Part shown: one piece after another, positions 55,741 through 64,000 of the stretch
How the letters are laid out: every line of letters begins with the position of its first letter
Position numbering within the stretch: position 1 is the first letter of the stretch
From: an uncultured Novosphingobium sp.
GTDB taxonomy: Bacteria; Pseudomonadota; Alphaproteobacteria; Sphingomonadales; Sphingomonadaceae
Assembly (NCBI GenBank): GCA_946886075.1
Contig: CAMPHR010000003.1
Location: 1 to 64,000, forward strand
Direction: 5' to 3'
DNA length: 64,000 nucleotides
Translations under genes and position numbers: made by a program
The notes under the pieces: generated by a model
What the model was told of the DNA's origin: nothing
The model's input: the letters and a program-made list of their open reading frames with translations, nothing else
Databases searched by the model: none

Positions 55741-56931
55741 TTAATTGCGCACGCCTTCCAACAGGCCCTTGAGGTTCGACGACATCACCATTTCCTTTTC
55801 GGCCATGGTGTAATTCGTCAACTCATGAAGGAAATCGAGTGGGTGTTCAGTCCCCTCCGGATGCGGATAGTCACTCCCGAACAAGATCCGGTTGACCTGC
55901 ATATGCTCCTTCAACTGCCCGAAATCATCCTCGACAAAGGGCGTCACGAAGATATTCCGATGAAATTGTTCAACGGGATCATTCATGAATTTCTGCGGCA
56001 TCTGCCCATAAACATGCTTCAACTGTTCGATCAGCGGAATGACCCACTTCGCGCCATTCTCAACACTGACGATCCGAACACCCGGGAAGCGATCAAAAAC
56101 GCCACCACAAATAATCGCCGCGATCGTATCGGAAATCGCCCGCTCGATGATCCGCAGGCAATTGACGAACGGATCGGATTCAAACGGCAACCACTCCGCC
56201 CCGCCGGTCCACATTTCGATCAGATGGTCGTAGTCCGAATTGGAAGCATGGATCGACACGAAGATCTTCGCCTCCTCGATCCGCGCCCAGAAGGGATCGA
56301 AGTCCTTCAACCCCATCGACCGCCCGCCGCGATAGCCCGGCACGGGAGAAGGCCGGATGCAGATCGTCCGCGCGCCCTGCTCGATCAACCAGTCGGTCTC
56401 GGCCAGCGCCCGGTCCATGTCGGCCAGCGACACCACCGGCACCCCGAACAGCCGGTTCTCCCGCGCAAAGCCCCACTCTTCGCTGGTCCACTGATTGAGC
56501 GCATGCAGGGCGTCGTGCAGAAACTCATGATCATAGCTCATCCACTTTTCGATCACCGAAAAGAGCGTCGGAAACATGAGCGCCGCATGCACATTATGCC
56601 CGTCCAGCACCGCCAGCCGCTCCTTGCCCGTCCGCCAGGATTCCGGCGGAGCTATCGGCTTCCCCGTCATCTGCCGCATGGTCAGACCTTCAGGATTCTC
56701 GGCCTTATAATATTTGACATGCGTCCCCGGCGCCGCCACCCGCTCAAAGGTGGGATTGGGGATATAGTCTGAAATCTGCCCCTTGATCGCTAGCCGCTTG
56801 CGGCCATCCACTTCGACGAAGCGGAAATCCTTGTGCCATTTCTTCGGCAGATGCCGGAACAGCGCATCCTCCGGCTCGTAAAAATGATTATCCGCGTCAT
56901 AGACGGGGAAAGGAAGGCTGGGCGTCGTCAT
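55741..56931 (-). CDS. Amidohydrolase-2 family protein (ACMSD-like)
   Basis: A 396-residue TIM-barrel amidohydrolase of the ACMSD/gamma-resorcylate decarboxylase group. The N-terminal VYDADNHFYEP is the altered metal motif (DADNH in place of HxH) common in this branch. The later metal or catalytic residues are in FVSIHASNSDYD (His) and LFGSDYPHPEG (Asp, with the HPEG element). Such enzymes decarboxylate or hydrolyse cyclic acids. It leads the minus-strand run containing the CoA ligase and an SDR. The ATG lacks a good ribosome-binding site. Confidence 0.9.
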   Translation of the reverse strand: MTTPSLPFPVYDADNHFYEPEDALFRHLPKKWHKDFRFVEVDGRKRLAIKGQISDYIPNPTFERVAAPGTHVKYYKAENPEGLTMRQMTGKPIAPPESWRTGKERLAVLDGHNVHAALMFPTLFSVIEKWMSYDHEFLHDALHALNQWTSEEWGFARENRLFGVPVVSLADMDRALAETDWLIEQGARTICIRPSPVPGYRGGRSMGLKDFDPFWARIEEAKIFVSIHASNSDYDHLIEMWTGGAEWLPFESDPFVNCLRIIERAISDTIAAIICGGVFDRFPGVRIVSVENGAKWVIPLIEQLKHVYGQMPQKFMNDPVEQFHRNIFVTPFVEDDFGQLKEHMQVNRILFGSDYPHPEGTEHPLDFLHELTNYTMAEKEMVMSSNLKGLLEGVRN

Positions 56932-57022
56932 CGCAATGTCTTTCGGTCAGCTATGATAAGATGATGCTCTACTTGTCCTGCACCCGCCCGCTTCCGGTCA
57001 ATTGAGCGGACCGGCTTTCCGG

Positions 57023-57898
57023 CTACACGGAATCCCCTGATCGAGCGGATTCCAGCGCTGTCACAAAGCCCGCAATCGCCGCGATCGCATCGTGCGCTTC
57101 AACCGTATCAGGGGCCAGCAAGGGCCAGACATGCCCCATGCCCGGCGCGACATGCAAAGTAACCCGTCGGTCCGCCAGCGCCAGTTTCGTGGCAAAAGCG
57201 ATCGCTTCATCCAGCAACACCTCCGCGCCACCGGTCAGCACCAACATTGGCGGCAAGTCAGCCGGGTCCGCCTCCAGCGCCGAAACCAGCGGATCGCGCG
57301 GATCATGCCGTTGTAAATACAGCCTCGCGCTATCCAGCACGGCAGCCTTGGAAAACATAGGATCACGCGCCGCATTGCGATCAAGGCTCTCGCCCCGCGC
57401 GGTCAAATCCAGCATCGGCGACACCAGAACAGCACCGGCAGGCCTCTCGCCAGCACGCGCCGCCACAATGCACAGCGCCGCCGCCAGCCCGCCTCCGGCA
57501 GAGTCGCCCGCGACCACCACCGACTGCCTGTCCTCCAACCCGCGATACACAGCCACAATGGCATGCAGCGCCGTCGGAAAAGGATGCTCAGGCGCAAGCG
57601 GATAAAAGGGCAGGATGATCCGCCGCCCCGCCGCATCCGCGATCCTTTGCGCATAATCCACATAGGCAAGCGGCGACCCTAGCCGATACCCCCCGCCGTG
57701 CAGGTAGATCATCTCCCCCCGCGCATCACACGCGCGAGGCTCAATCACCAAACAACGCACGCCACCAACAACCGCCTCGCCCGCGCGTTCCGCAGCATCG
57801 GCAGAACCAGCCGCCCGCGCCCGCCGCTCGACCAGCGCATCGTCGGCGGCATAACCCTCTCGCAGCGGCGGCAACTCCCAGGCACCAGCCCCGGTCAC
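57023..57898 (-). CDS. Alpha/beta-hydrolase of the hormone-sensitive lipase (esterase) family
   Basis: A 291-residue esterase starting at GTG 57898, overlapping the alcohol dehydrogenase stop as GTGA. The HSL signature HGGGYRLGS (oxyanion) and GDSAGGGLA (nucleophile Ser) are clear. The acid Asp is probably in VLLDEAIAF and His in APGMGHVW. It has no signal peptide. It is the last gene of a translationally coupled operon with the second BVMO, an IclR and an alcohol dehydrogenase. Hydrolysis of the ester or lactone made by that BVMO is the natural inference. Confidence 0.92.
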   Translation of the reverse strand: MTGAGAWELPPLREGYAADDALVERRARAAGSADAAERAGEAVVGGVRCLVIEPRACDARGEMIYLHGGGYRLGSPLAYVDYAQRIADAAGRRIILPFYPLAPEHPFPTALHAIVAVYRGLEDRQSVVVAGDSAGGGLAAALCIVAARAGERPAGAVLVSPMLDLTARGESLDRNAARDPMFSKAAVLDSARLYLQRHDPRDPLVSALEADPADLPPMLVLTGGAEVLLDEAIAFATKLALADRRVTLHVAPGMGHVWPLLAPDTVEAHDAIAAIAGFVTALESARSGDSV

Positions 57899-58986
57899 AG
57901 CACGAACACCCCGCGCGCCAGCTTCCCTTCCTCCAGATCGTGGAAGGCCCGCTCGAAATCGGCGAGATCGTAACGCTGCGTCACCAGCTCATCCAGCAGC
58001 AGCTTACCCTGCCGATATTGCGCAATATAGGACGGGATATCCTGATGCGGCCGCGACGCCCCATAGCGCGCGCCCATTACGCCCCGGTCGACAAAGGACA
58101 GCGGCGTCAGCGAAACCTCCGCCGTCGTCCCCGCCGCCGTCGTGCCGACAATGACGCAATTGCCACCCCAGCCAAGGCTCGCCATGGCATCGTTCAGCAC
58201 CCGCGTACTACCGACGCACTCGAACGCCCAATCGACGCCGCTGCCGTGATCGGGATTGCCACCGGACACGATGTCCTTGATCCGCTGCGACACATCGCCC
58301 TTGGACGCGTCGATAAAGTCGGTCGCCCCGAACTCCCGCGCCTTCTCCTCGCGGGTCGGCAGCAAGTCGATCGCGATAATCCGGCTCGCTCCAGAAAGCC
58401 GCAAGCCCTGCAACACATTGAGCCCGATGCCCCCGATGCCGAAAACGGCCGCCGTCTCACCCGGCTTCACCCGCGCCCGGTTGACGACCGATCCCACCCC
58501 GGTCAGCACGCCGCAACCCACGACGCAGGCAATGTCGAGCGGCACCGTCGGATCGATCCTGACCGCCTGGTTGGCCTTCACCACCGTCTTCTCGACAAAA
58601 GTCGATGTCGCCGCAAAGCTAGACACCGGCTCTCCATTGCGGCTGAAGGGCTGCGCGCGATTGCCCAGGGATTGACGGCAATGCGTCGGCCTGCCGCTCG
58701 CGCACGGACCACAACGTCCGCAATTGGCGAGAGTATGAAGCGCCACATGATCGCCCACCGCCAGCTCGGTAACGCCCGGCCCCAGCTTCTCGATGATGCC
58801 CGCCCCTTCGTGGCCCAGCACCGCAGGCGCAGGCCAGTCGATCGTGCCGTTGATCACCGAAATGTCGGAATGGCAAATGCCGCTCGCCACGATGCGCACC
58901 AGCACTTCGCTTGGCCCCGGCTCGCGCACTTCTATATCGTCGACAAAACGGATTTTGCCCGAACCTTCGTAGACCAGCGCCCGCAT
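57895..58986 (-). CDS. Zinc-dependent alcohol dehydrogenase (class III-like MDR)
   Basis: A 363-residue medium-chain dehydrogenase. ATG 58986 has GAGAGG about 9 bases upstream; an in-frame TTG 18 bases before it is less likely. Catalytic zinc ligands are Cys in SGICHSD and His in LGHEGAG, with a third Cys in VVGCGVLTG. The four structural zinc cysteines appear in CGRCGPCASGRPTHC. The coenzyme motif is GIGGIGLNV, with Asp after it (AIDLLP) for NAD. It oxidises an alcohol, possibly released by the esterase. It is coupled to genes on both sides. Confidence 0.94.
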   Translation of the reverse strand: MRALVYEGSGKIRFVDDIEVREPGPSEVLVRIVASGICHSDISVINGTIDWPAPAVLGHEGAGIIEKLGPGVTELAVGDHVALHTLANCGRCGPCASGRPTHCRQSLGNRAQPFSRNGEPVSSFAATSTFVEKTVVKANQAVRIDPTVPLDIACVVGCGVLTGVGSVVNRARVKPGETAAVFGIGGIGLNVLQGLRLSGASRIIAIDLLPTREEKAREFGATDFIDASKGDVSQRIKDIVSGGNPDHGSGVDWAFECVGSTRVLNDAMASLGWGGNCVIVGTTAAGTTAEVSLTPLSFVDRGVMGARYGASRPHQDIPSYIAQYRQGKLLLDELVTQRYDLADFERAFHDLEEGKLARGVFVL

Positions 58987-58990
58987 TTTC

Positions 58991-59887
58991 TCAGCCTCTC
59001 CCAACTTCGTTCATCTGCACGTCCGGCTCGTCCGGCCCCGCGCTCGCCGCACGGCAATGCCGCGCCACCGCTTCGCCCAAGGCAGCAATGCGGTTCAGCG
59101 GCAACGGACGGTCAAAGCCGTATAGCGACAATGTACACAGCACCGCTCCATCCGCGCCAAATACGGGGGCAGAGATCATCATCACCGGATGCAGCCGGTC
59201 AGGCTGCGCCTCGATCATCAGATAATCCTCGCCCATTTGCCCGATCCGTTCGGCAACCCGCTTCTGCCAGTCTCCGGCAAGCGGCTCCTCTGCCATGGCC
59301 AAAACGGCAAGCCCGGTCGCCGCCTGCTCGGGGCTGCGTTGCGTCACGGCATAGCCGCGCTGCCGCACCATCGCGAGCGACTGGCGCAGCCGGTCAGCAT
59401 CGATCGCCCCCGCCGCCTTGCCCAACCAGCTATCCACCTCCCGCTCGTTCGCCCAGGCAAGAAAGGGCGTACCAAGCGGCGGAATGAGCGGAACCCGCTG
59501 ACCCACCGCCAGCCCCGGCATACGCCCCGGCCCCTCCGACGCAAGCGCGATCAGCCGCTCGTCTAGCCGCGCGGTGAGCAGGCTGTCCATGTCCAGCTCA
59601 GCCGACAAAAGCGCGATCTGATTACGCGCAGCCGCCACCACCGGATGGCATTGCAACGCGGCATGACCAATCGCGATCAACGCCGGGCCAAGCCGATAAA
59701 CCCGCCCGCGTTGCGCCCTGACCAAATACCCGTCCCGTATCATCGCGCCCAACAGCGCGTGGCAGGATGCGGGATTAAGGTTCAACTGCCGCACCAGCTC
59801 CGTCAGCGAATAGCCGCGCAAGGGAGCCGCCGCCATGAAGTTCAAAATGTCGATGGCGCGTGACGCGGCCAGGGCCGGACGGGGCAT
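58991..59887 (-). CDS. IclR-family regulator
   Basis: A 298-residue regulator whose ATG 59887 shares one base with the upstream BVMO stop (TGATG). The N-terminal winged helix-turn-helix is at about residues 10-70 (AIDILNFMAAAPLRGYSLTE, LVRQLNLNPASCHALLGAMI), followed by an IclR effector domain. Embedded inside the operon it probably regulates, it suggests autoregulation. The effector may be the ketone or its acid product. No dyad was identified in the 134-base region upstream of the operon other than a short CGCATGCG. Confidence 0.88.
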   Translation of the reverse strand: MPRPALAASRAIDILNFMAAAPLRGYSLTELVRQLNLNPASCHALLGAMIRDGYLVRAQRGRVYRLGPALIAIGHAALQCHPVVAAARNQIALLSAELDMDSLLTARLDERLIALASEGPGRMPGLAVGQRVPLIPPLGTPFLAWANEREVDSWLGKAAGAIDADRLRQSLAMVRQRGYAVTQRSPEQAATGLAVLAMAEEPLAGDWQKRVAERIGQMGEDYLMIEAQPDRLHPVMMISAPVFGADGAVLCTLSLYGFDRPLPLNRIAALGEAVARHCRAASAGPDEPDVQMNEVGRG

Positions 59888-61773
59888 CAGCTCAATTCCA
59901 AATCGTCCCAATTCACCACCGTGCACATGCGGTGATAATCGGGGCTGAGCCACGGCGCGTTGACTTGCAGCCTGCGATGCTCGCGGTTCACATAATAATT
60001 CTTCTCGATGCCGCCCTCTGGCGTCATCTGCAGCCAGCCCTGCGCGGCGTCATCCAGTTCGCGGTTATAGCGCTCATACGCCTCGGGCTTCACATCGACG
60101 CGCCGCTTGTCCTCCTTCAACATGCGCATCACGCATTGCGCGGCGTAGCTTGCCCAGATCAGCCACCATTGCGGCAGTCCCGTGCCCCCCGTTAGCGGTT
60201 GCGAGTTGGGGCCATAAAGCATGAACAGGTTCGGGAATTGCGGAACCATCATCGACAGATAAGCGCGCGGCCCATCGCCCGCGTCCCATGTGTCGTGCAA
60301 GTCCTTCCCCTCCAACCCTTTGTACCGCGCGGGCCAGAGATATTTGAGCACATCGAAGCCCGTCGCGGCGATGACGACGTCAAAGTCCCGCTCCGTCCCG
60401 TCCGCCATCACAAAGCCAGTCTTGGTGAACCGCGCCACCGATCCCGTCAGCAACTCCACATTGTCGCGGGTCAGCGCGCGATACCATCCATTGTCGACCA
60501 CAGGCCGACGCGACATGGGCGCATAGTCGGGGATCAGCTTTTCAATCAGATCCTCGCGCCCGCCCGTCTCCTGCCGGATATAGTTGGTGAGGAAGGCGCG
60601 CATCTCGTCATTCGCCTTGCTGACCTTACCCCCCTGCGCCTGCCATTCGCGGTCGACGCGCTGCAACCGATCGATGTCGAACAGCGGCATGGTGGCGGTA
60701 TAGCGGGACCAGTTCCAGTAACCGGGCATATTCTCGTTGAGCCACGCCAGTTCCGGCTCGATCGGCGCGCCATATTTCTCGCGCGGGCTGATCCATTGCG
60801 GGGTGCGCTGCACGACACTGACATGCCCCGCCTTTTCAGCGACCGCGCTCAGCAATTGCACCCCGGTCGATCCATTGCCGATGATGGCAACCCGCTTGCC
60901 CGTCAGATCCAGCGCCTCCGGCCAGGCGGACGGATGGATGATCTCCCCGCCGAAATCCTGCACGCCCTCAATGTCGGGCAGCTGGGCATTGGCAAATGTA
61001 CCGCAAGCGGTGATCACCACATTAGCGACGATCTCCTGACGCCCGCCCGGCGTTTCGACATCCAGCGTCCAGACGTTGCGGCCTTCATCAAACACCGCAC
61101 CCTTCACATCATGGCCGAACCGGCTGTTCGCCATCACCCCATATTTGCGCGAAACATGCTGCAGGTAAGCCCGGACATCCGCGCCCCGATTGAAATGCTC
61201 GCCCCACGGATAGAGCTTCTCGAAACTATATTCATAGGTGATGGACGGCGTATCGACCCGCACATCGGGATAGCGGTTGATCGTCCACGTACCCCCCGCC
61301 TCGGGCTGGCGATCCAGCAGCAGATAGGGCAGGCCCAGCAACTCACACTGCACCCCCGCCGCGATCCCAGCCGGGCCGCTGCCGATGATGACGATCCGGA
61401 AGTCCTCCGGAATGTCCGGCTTCTCCCCCTGCCATTCGACTGCGCAGGGAACGGCACGGAAGGCCGGAAGGTCACGCCGCGCCTCAAACTCGACATCGGT
61501 CATCTCGCCCGACAGCATCGTCATCAGGCGGCGCAATTCCTCTTCGGGCGGCTCCGGCAAATCCACCGCACCGGCATTATCCGCCAGCCACTCGACCGCG
61601 CGCTCCTTCAGCAGCGCCTTCTGCCCCTCGCTCATCTGCGCGGCACCGGGGAGAGCAGCAATCTCCTCATCCCTGCTATTCTGATACAGCGCGATCCGCA
61701 GCGCGTTCAGGTCCGCCAGATCGACCGCCCGCCGAATGCTGTCAGTGTCGATCGTCTTTGCCGCCGTGGCCAT
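59887..61773 (-). CDS. Baeyer-Villiger-type flavin monooxygenase
   Basis: A 628-residue enzyme with two Rossmann motifs, GSGPAGIAAG (about 131-140) and GNGSTG, and the full BVMO fingerprint FGGEIIHPSAWP between them. GGTWTINRYPDVRVDTP is the conserved FAD-domain segment. As in the BVMO at 48705, the first Rossmann motif is preceded by a helical N-terminal extension of about 125 residues, with LRIALYQNSRDEEIAALPGA and a PPEEELRRLM segment. The gene leads an operon with IclR, alcohol dehydrogenase and esterase genes, a logical ketone-to-ester-to-alcohol route. Its upstream region has a T-tract (GTTTTTTG) and no clear promoter. Confidence 0.94.
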   Translation of the reverse strand: MATAAKTIDTDSIRRAVDLADLNALRIALYQNSRDEEIAALPGAAQMSEGQKALLKERAVEWLADNAGAVDLPEPPEEELRRLMTMLSGEMTDVEFEARRDLPAFRAVPCAVEWQGEKPDIPEDFRIVIIGSGPAGIAAGVQCELLGLPYLLLDRQPEAGGTWTINRYPDVRVDTPSITYEYSFEKLYPWGEHFNRGADVRAYLQHVSRKYGVMANSRFGHDVKGAVFDEGRNVWTLDVETPGGRQEIVANVVITACGTFANAQLPDIEGVQDFGGEIIHPSAWPEALDLTGKRVAIIGNGSTGVQLLSAVAEKAGHVSVVQRTPQWISPREKYGAPIEPELAWLNENMPGYWNWSRYTATMPLFDIDRLQRVDREWQAQGGKVSKANDEMRAFLTNYIRQETGGREDLIEKLIPDYAPMSRRPVVDNGWYRALTRDNVELLTGSVARFTKTGFVMADGTERDFDVVIAATGFDVLKYLWPARYKGLEGKDLHDTWDAGDGPRAYLSMMVPQFPNLFMLYGPNSQPLTGGTGLPQWWLIWASYAAQCVMRMLKEDKRRVDVKPEAYERYNRELDDAAQGWLQMTPEGGIEKNYYVNREHRRLQVNAPWLSPDYHRMCTVVNWDDLELS

Positions 61774-61907
61774 TCATCCCATCCCATCTGCTGTCGAGCG
61801 CATGCGAGCGCGCCAATCTTGTTTTTTGCAATATCGAATCTTTGGCCCGAGGTAAGCCGGACCCGTCCCAATTCCGCCATACCGGAACAGGTGCCAATTG
61901 CGGCTCG

Positions 61908-62699
61908 TCAGTAACCGAGAAATTTGGGTGAACGCCGCTCCATGAAGGCCCGCGCCGCCTCGCTCGCATCATGCGACAACAGGCTGATCTGCGCATTGGC
62001 AGCCGCCTCCTGCGCCATGCTCTCCTCCAGCGCGACAACCCCCGCCGCATTGAGGTTTCGCTTCATCGCCGCAAATGCCGCCGTCGGCCCGCCCGCCAGC
62101 TTCTCCGCCAAGGCTGCACATTCCACTTCAAGCGCTTCATCCTCAACCAGCCGATTGACCAACCGGCTCGCCAGCGCTTCATCCCCCAGCATCGGCTCAT
62201 CCAGCAGGAACATCTCCCGCGCCTGCGCCGCGCCGAGCAGCCGGGTAAGCAGATAGCTGCCCCCCGGATCGCCGCACCGCCCAGCGCTGGCGAAAGCGAG
62301 CTTGAACTTCACCGTCCGCGACGCAATCCGCAAGTCGCACGCCGCCGCCATGACCAAGCCGCTCCCAGCCACCGGCCCACGCAAACAAGCAATCGTAGGC
62401 TTCGGCATACGATGCAGCAGCAGCGGAATCTCGGCATGAATACTCATCCGCGCCGCAGCCTCATCGGCCCGCATCGGCTCGGCTCGCGTCTCCTTGCCGT
62501 CGCCCGACAAATCATAGCCCGCACAGAACCCGCGCCCCGCACCCGCCAGCACGACACAGCGCACCACCGGATCAACAGACCAGCCACGGAGCTTCAACGC
62601 AATCTCGTCCAGCATCGCCTCCGTCACCGCGTTCAGCCGGTCGGGCCGGTTCAGCGTCAGCGTGGCGACGCCCCCCTCCACCTGCGTCAGGATGCTCAT
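61908..62699 (-). CDS. Enoyl-CoA hydratase/isomerase family protein
   Basis: A 263-residue crotonase starting at ATG 62699, overlapping the preceding stop as ATGA. Oxyanion motifs are GRGFCAGYDL and GPVAGSGLVMAA. The FASAGRCGDPGGSYLL segment carries an Asp where PaaG-type isomerases have theirs, so isomerase rather than hydratase activity is possible. It is the second of two adjacent crotonases, which suggests successive steps on one substrate. Confidence 0.92.
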   Translation of the reverse strand: MSILTQVEGGVATLTLNRPDRLNAVTEAMLDEIALKLRGWSVDPVVRCVVLAGAGRGFCAGYDLSGDGKETRAEPMRADEAAARMSIHAEIPLLLHRMPKPTIACLRGPVAGSGLVMAAACDLRIASRTVKFKLAFASAGRCGDPGGSYLLTRLLGAAQAREMFLLDEPMLGDEALASRLVNRLVEDEALEVECAALAEKLAGGPTAAFAAMKRNLNAAGVVALEESMAQEAAANAQISLLSHDASEAARAFMERRSPKFLGY

Positions 62700-63511
62700 G
62701 AGTGCGACTTCACCTTGTCCATGCCCGCCACGATGAACTCGCCGGTCTGGCCATAGGCTGACGCATGGCCCAGCTGGTGGATATCGAAACAGCTTTGCAG
62801 CGCCGCGCTCTGCCCCATGATGTCGAGCGTCTGGTTCACCGCCCGCTTCGCCATGGCGAGCGCATGCGGATGCATCTGCGCAATTTCGCGCGCCAGCGCC
62901 AGCGCCTCGGCATCCAGCTCCGCGCGCGGCACGACCCGGTTCACCATGCCCCGCCGCTCCGCCTCATGCGCGTCGATCGGCTTGGCGGTGAACAGCATCT
63001 CCTTCGCCTTGCGCGGCCCCAGCTCCCACGTATGCCCATGATATTCGACCCCGCCGATGCCCATCAGCACCACCGGATCGGAAAAGCGCGCATCGTCAGC
63101 CGCGATGATCAGATCGCACGGCCATGCAAGGAGCAGCCCGCCCGCAATGCAGGCGCCCTGCACCGCCGCGATCGAAGGCTTGGGAATATCCCGCCAGCGT
63201 TTGGAATAGCCGAGATAATGTTTGGCTTCCCATTCATGGATGCCCAGCAGCCCGCGCTCCGGGATCGTCTCGCGGATGCGGTTGAACGACCCGTCACGAA
63301 TGGCCTCCGCGCTCACATCATGCCCGGCGGAAAAATGCTTGCCCTCCGCACGCAGCAGGATGACGCGCACGGACTCATCCGCCGCCGCCTTTTCCCACGC
63401 TTCGTTCAGTTGCTGCAGGAAAGGTTCATTCTGCGCGTTCGCCCGGTCGGCGCGATCCAGCGTGATCGTCGCCACCCGTTCCTCGACCGCGTAACGGATA
63501 TATTCTACCAT
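62696..63511 (-). CDS. Enoyl-CoA hydratase/isomerase family protein
   Basis: A 271-residue crotonase. ATG 63511 has AGGAG 8 bases upstream. Oxyanion motifs are GKHFSAGHDV and GACIAGGLLLAW. The position of the usual catalytic Glu reads GGVEYHGHTWELG, offering Glu and His candidates. The length and DxxF-rich SAEAIRDGSFNRI insertion (about residues 65-95) suggest a branched or cyclic enoyl-CoA substrate. It is divergent from the partial acyl-CoA dehydrogenase gene at the window end, with a 152-base gap. Confidence 0.92.
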   Translation of the reverse strand: MVEYIRYAVEERVATITLDRADRANAQNEPFLQQLNEAWEKAAADESVRVILLRAEGKHFSAGHDVSAEAIRDGSFNRIRETIPERGLLGIHEWEAKHYLGYSKRWRDIPKPSIAAVQGACIAGGLLLAWPCDLIIAADDARFSDPVVLMGIGGVEYHGHTWELGPRKAKEMLFTAKPIDAHEAERRGMVNRVVPRAELDAEALALAREIAQMHPHALAMAKRAVNQTLDIMGQSAALQSCFDIHQLGHASAYGQTGEFIVAGMDKVKSHS

Positions 63512-63663
63512 CTGACTTACTCCTGGACCGCTGGTTGCGCGCGATCGGCGCTGCGGACATCCGTTACCCGCGCCCTTCCGCACTGCCGGAAGCACGCCGC
63601 CGCCAAATTGACATCTTGCACTTCAGGATGGCCAAGCAGAAGGGCGAACAAGGTGAAAACGGC

Positions 63664-64000
63664 ATGAATCTCGAACTCAGCGAACAGCAGGCGATGATGC
63701 AGGAAGCAGCCCTGCGCTTCTTCGATCGCGAAGAGGTGGTGCAGGCCGCCCGCGCGTCCAAGGGCGCCGTCGACGCCAGCCTGTGGAGCCAAGCCGCCGA
63801 GATGGGCTTCATCACCATGCGCGCGCCCGAAGATCGTAGCGGCCTTGGCATGGGCCTCATGGAAGCCGCGCTGATCTGCGAAGCGGCAGGCCGGGGCGCG
63901 GCCCCCCTCCCGATCGCGGACGGCATCGCCGCCTGCGCGCTTCTGGGCCAGCTTGAGGGCGAAGCCGCCGCCGCGCTGCTCGATCAGGCATCCTTGACGC
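63664..64000 (+). CDS. Acyl-CoA dehydrogenase, N-terminal part (runs off the window)
   Basis: The reading frame starting at ATG 63664 (AAGGTGA upstream; an in-frame ATG at 63628 lacks a site) is open to the last base of the window, giving 112 residues. MNLELSEQQAMMQEAALRFF and the helix LGMGLMEAALICEAAGRGAA are the N-terminal helical domain of an acyl-CoA dehydrogenase. The catalytic and FAD regions lie outside. It is divergent from the enoyl-CoA hydratases and probably catalyses the preceding dehydrogenation. The upstream gap has a TTGACA at 63608-63613 but no matching -10. Confidence 0.75.
   Translation, partial: MNLELSEQQAMMQEAALRFFDREEVVQAARASKGAVDASLWSQAAEMGFITMRAPEDRSGLGMGLMEAALICEAAGRGAAPLPIADGIAACALLGQLEGEAAAALLDQASLT

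Noticed and set aside
60199..61914. 571-codon frame opposite the second BVMO
   Set aside because: It is an antisense shadow: the composition is Arg/Pro/His-rich and the minus-strand gene has full catalytic motifs.

Overview
The window reads as chromosomal DNA of a sphingomonad-type alphaproteobacterium (Sphingobium, Novosphingobium or a relative). This rests on GC-rich codon use, several large TonB-dependent receptors, a caa3-type oxidase locus, and dense catabolic clusters of short-chain dehydrogenases, acyl-CoA enzymes, IclR/TetR regulators and Baeyer-Villiger-type flavoenzymes. No plasmid, phage, transposase, CRISPR, rRNA or tRNA signature was found. The assignment comes from protein style, not a database search.

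Layout. (1) 1-2.9 kb: a cobalamin riboswitch leader followed by a TonB-dependent receptor, then a small orphan gene. (2) 3.1-11.2 kb: a tightly overlapped respiratory operon on the minus strand (MaoC-like protein, FdhF/YdeP-type molybdopterin enzyme, lipoprotein cytochrome c, COX II with a fused cytochrome c domain, COX I, COX III, a small membrane protein, cytochrome c), converging on a CtaG-type oxidase assembly gene. (3) 11.4-34 kb: two related catabolic cassettes. Cassette A has an XRE regulator, a frameshifted TonB receptor, a Coq4-family protein, a VOC protein, a D-aminoacylase-type amidohydrolase and a thiolase, with two TetR genes and an MFS transporter. Cassette B has a TonB receptor, a double-length tandem TetR protein, a TauD-type dioxygenase, a second Coq4-family protein, a second amidohydrolase, an LDHD-type FAD oxidase and a GPH-type symporter. 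(4) 34.5-43.7 kb: a minus-strand acyl-CoA operon (acyl-CoA dehydrogenase, aminoglycoside-phosphotransferase-like kinase, nitronate monooxygenase, enoyl-CoA hydratase, SnoaL-like protein, two SDRs, a serine hydrolase) divergent from an acyl-CoA synthetase. (5) 43.9-52.5 kb: two tandem paralogues with an HxD...H...R pattern suggesting Fe(II)/2-oxoglutarate oxygenases, plus an SDR, an epimerase-like protein, a barrel-like protein, a Baeyer-Villiger-type monooxygenase, an isochorismatase-fold protein and an IclR regulator. (6) 52.5-64 kb: hydrolases, SDR, CoA ligase, amidohydrolase-2, esterase, zinc alcohol dehydrogenase, a second IclR, a second BVMO, two enoyl-CoA hydratases and the 5' part of an acyl-CoA dehydrogenase.

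How it may work together (inference). Outer-membrane receptors and two permeases take up a bulky hydrophobic or cyclic substrate. SDRs and the alcohol dehydrogenase make ketones, the BVMOs convert them to esters or lactones, and esterases open these. The two AMP-forming ligases make CoA thioesters. The kinase/acyl-CoA dehydrogenase pair resembles the LvaA/LvaC-type route for 4-hydroxyacyl-CoAs. Hydratases, dehydrogenases and the thiolase complete beta-oxidation. The substrate cannot be named from sequence.

The least explained material is the duplicated Coq4-family/amidohydrolase module, the paired HxD proteins at 43.9-46.0 kb, and the repeated switch elements in the cobalamin riboswitch leader.
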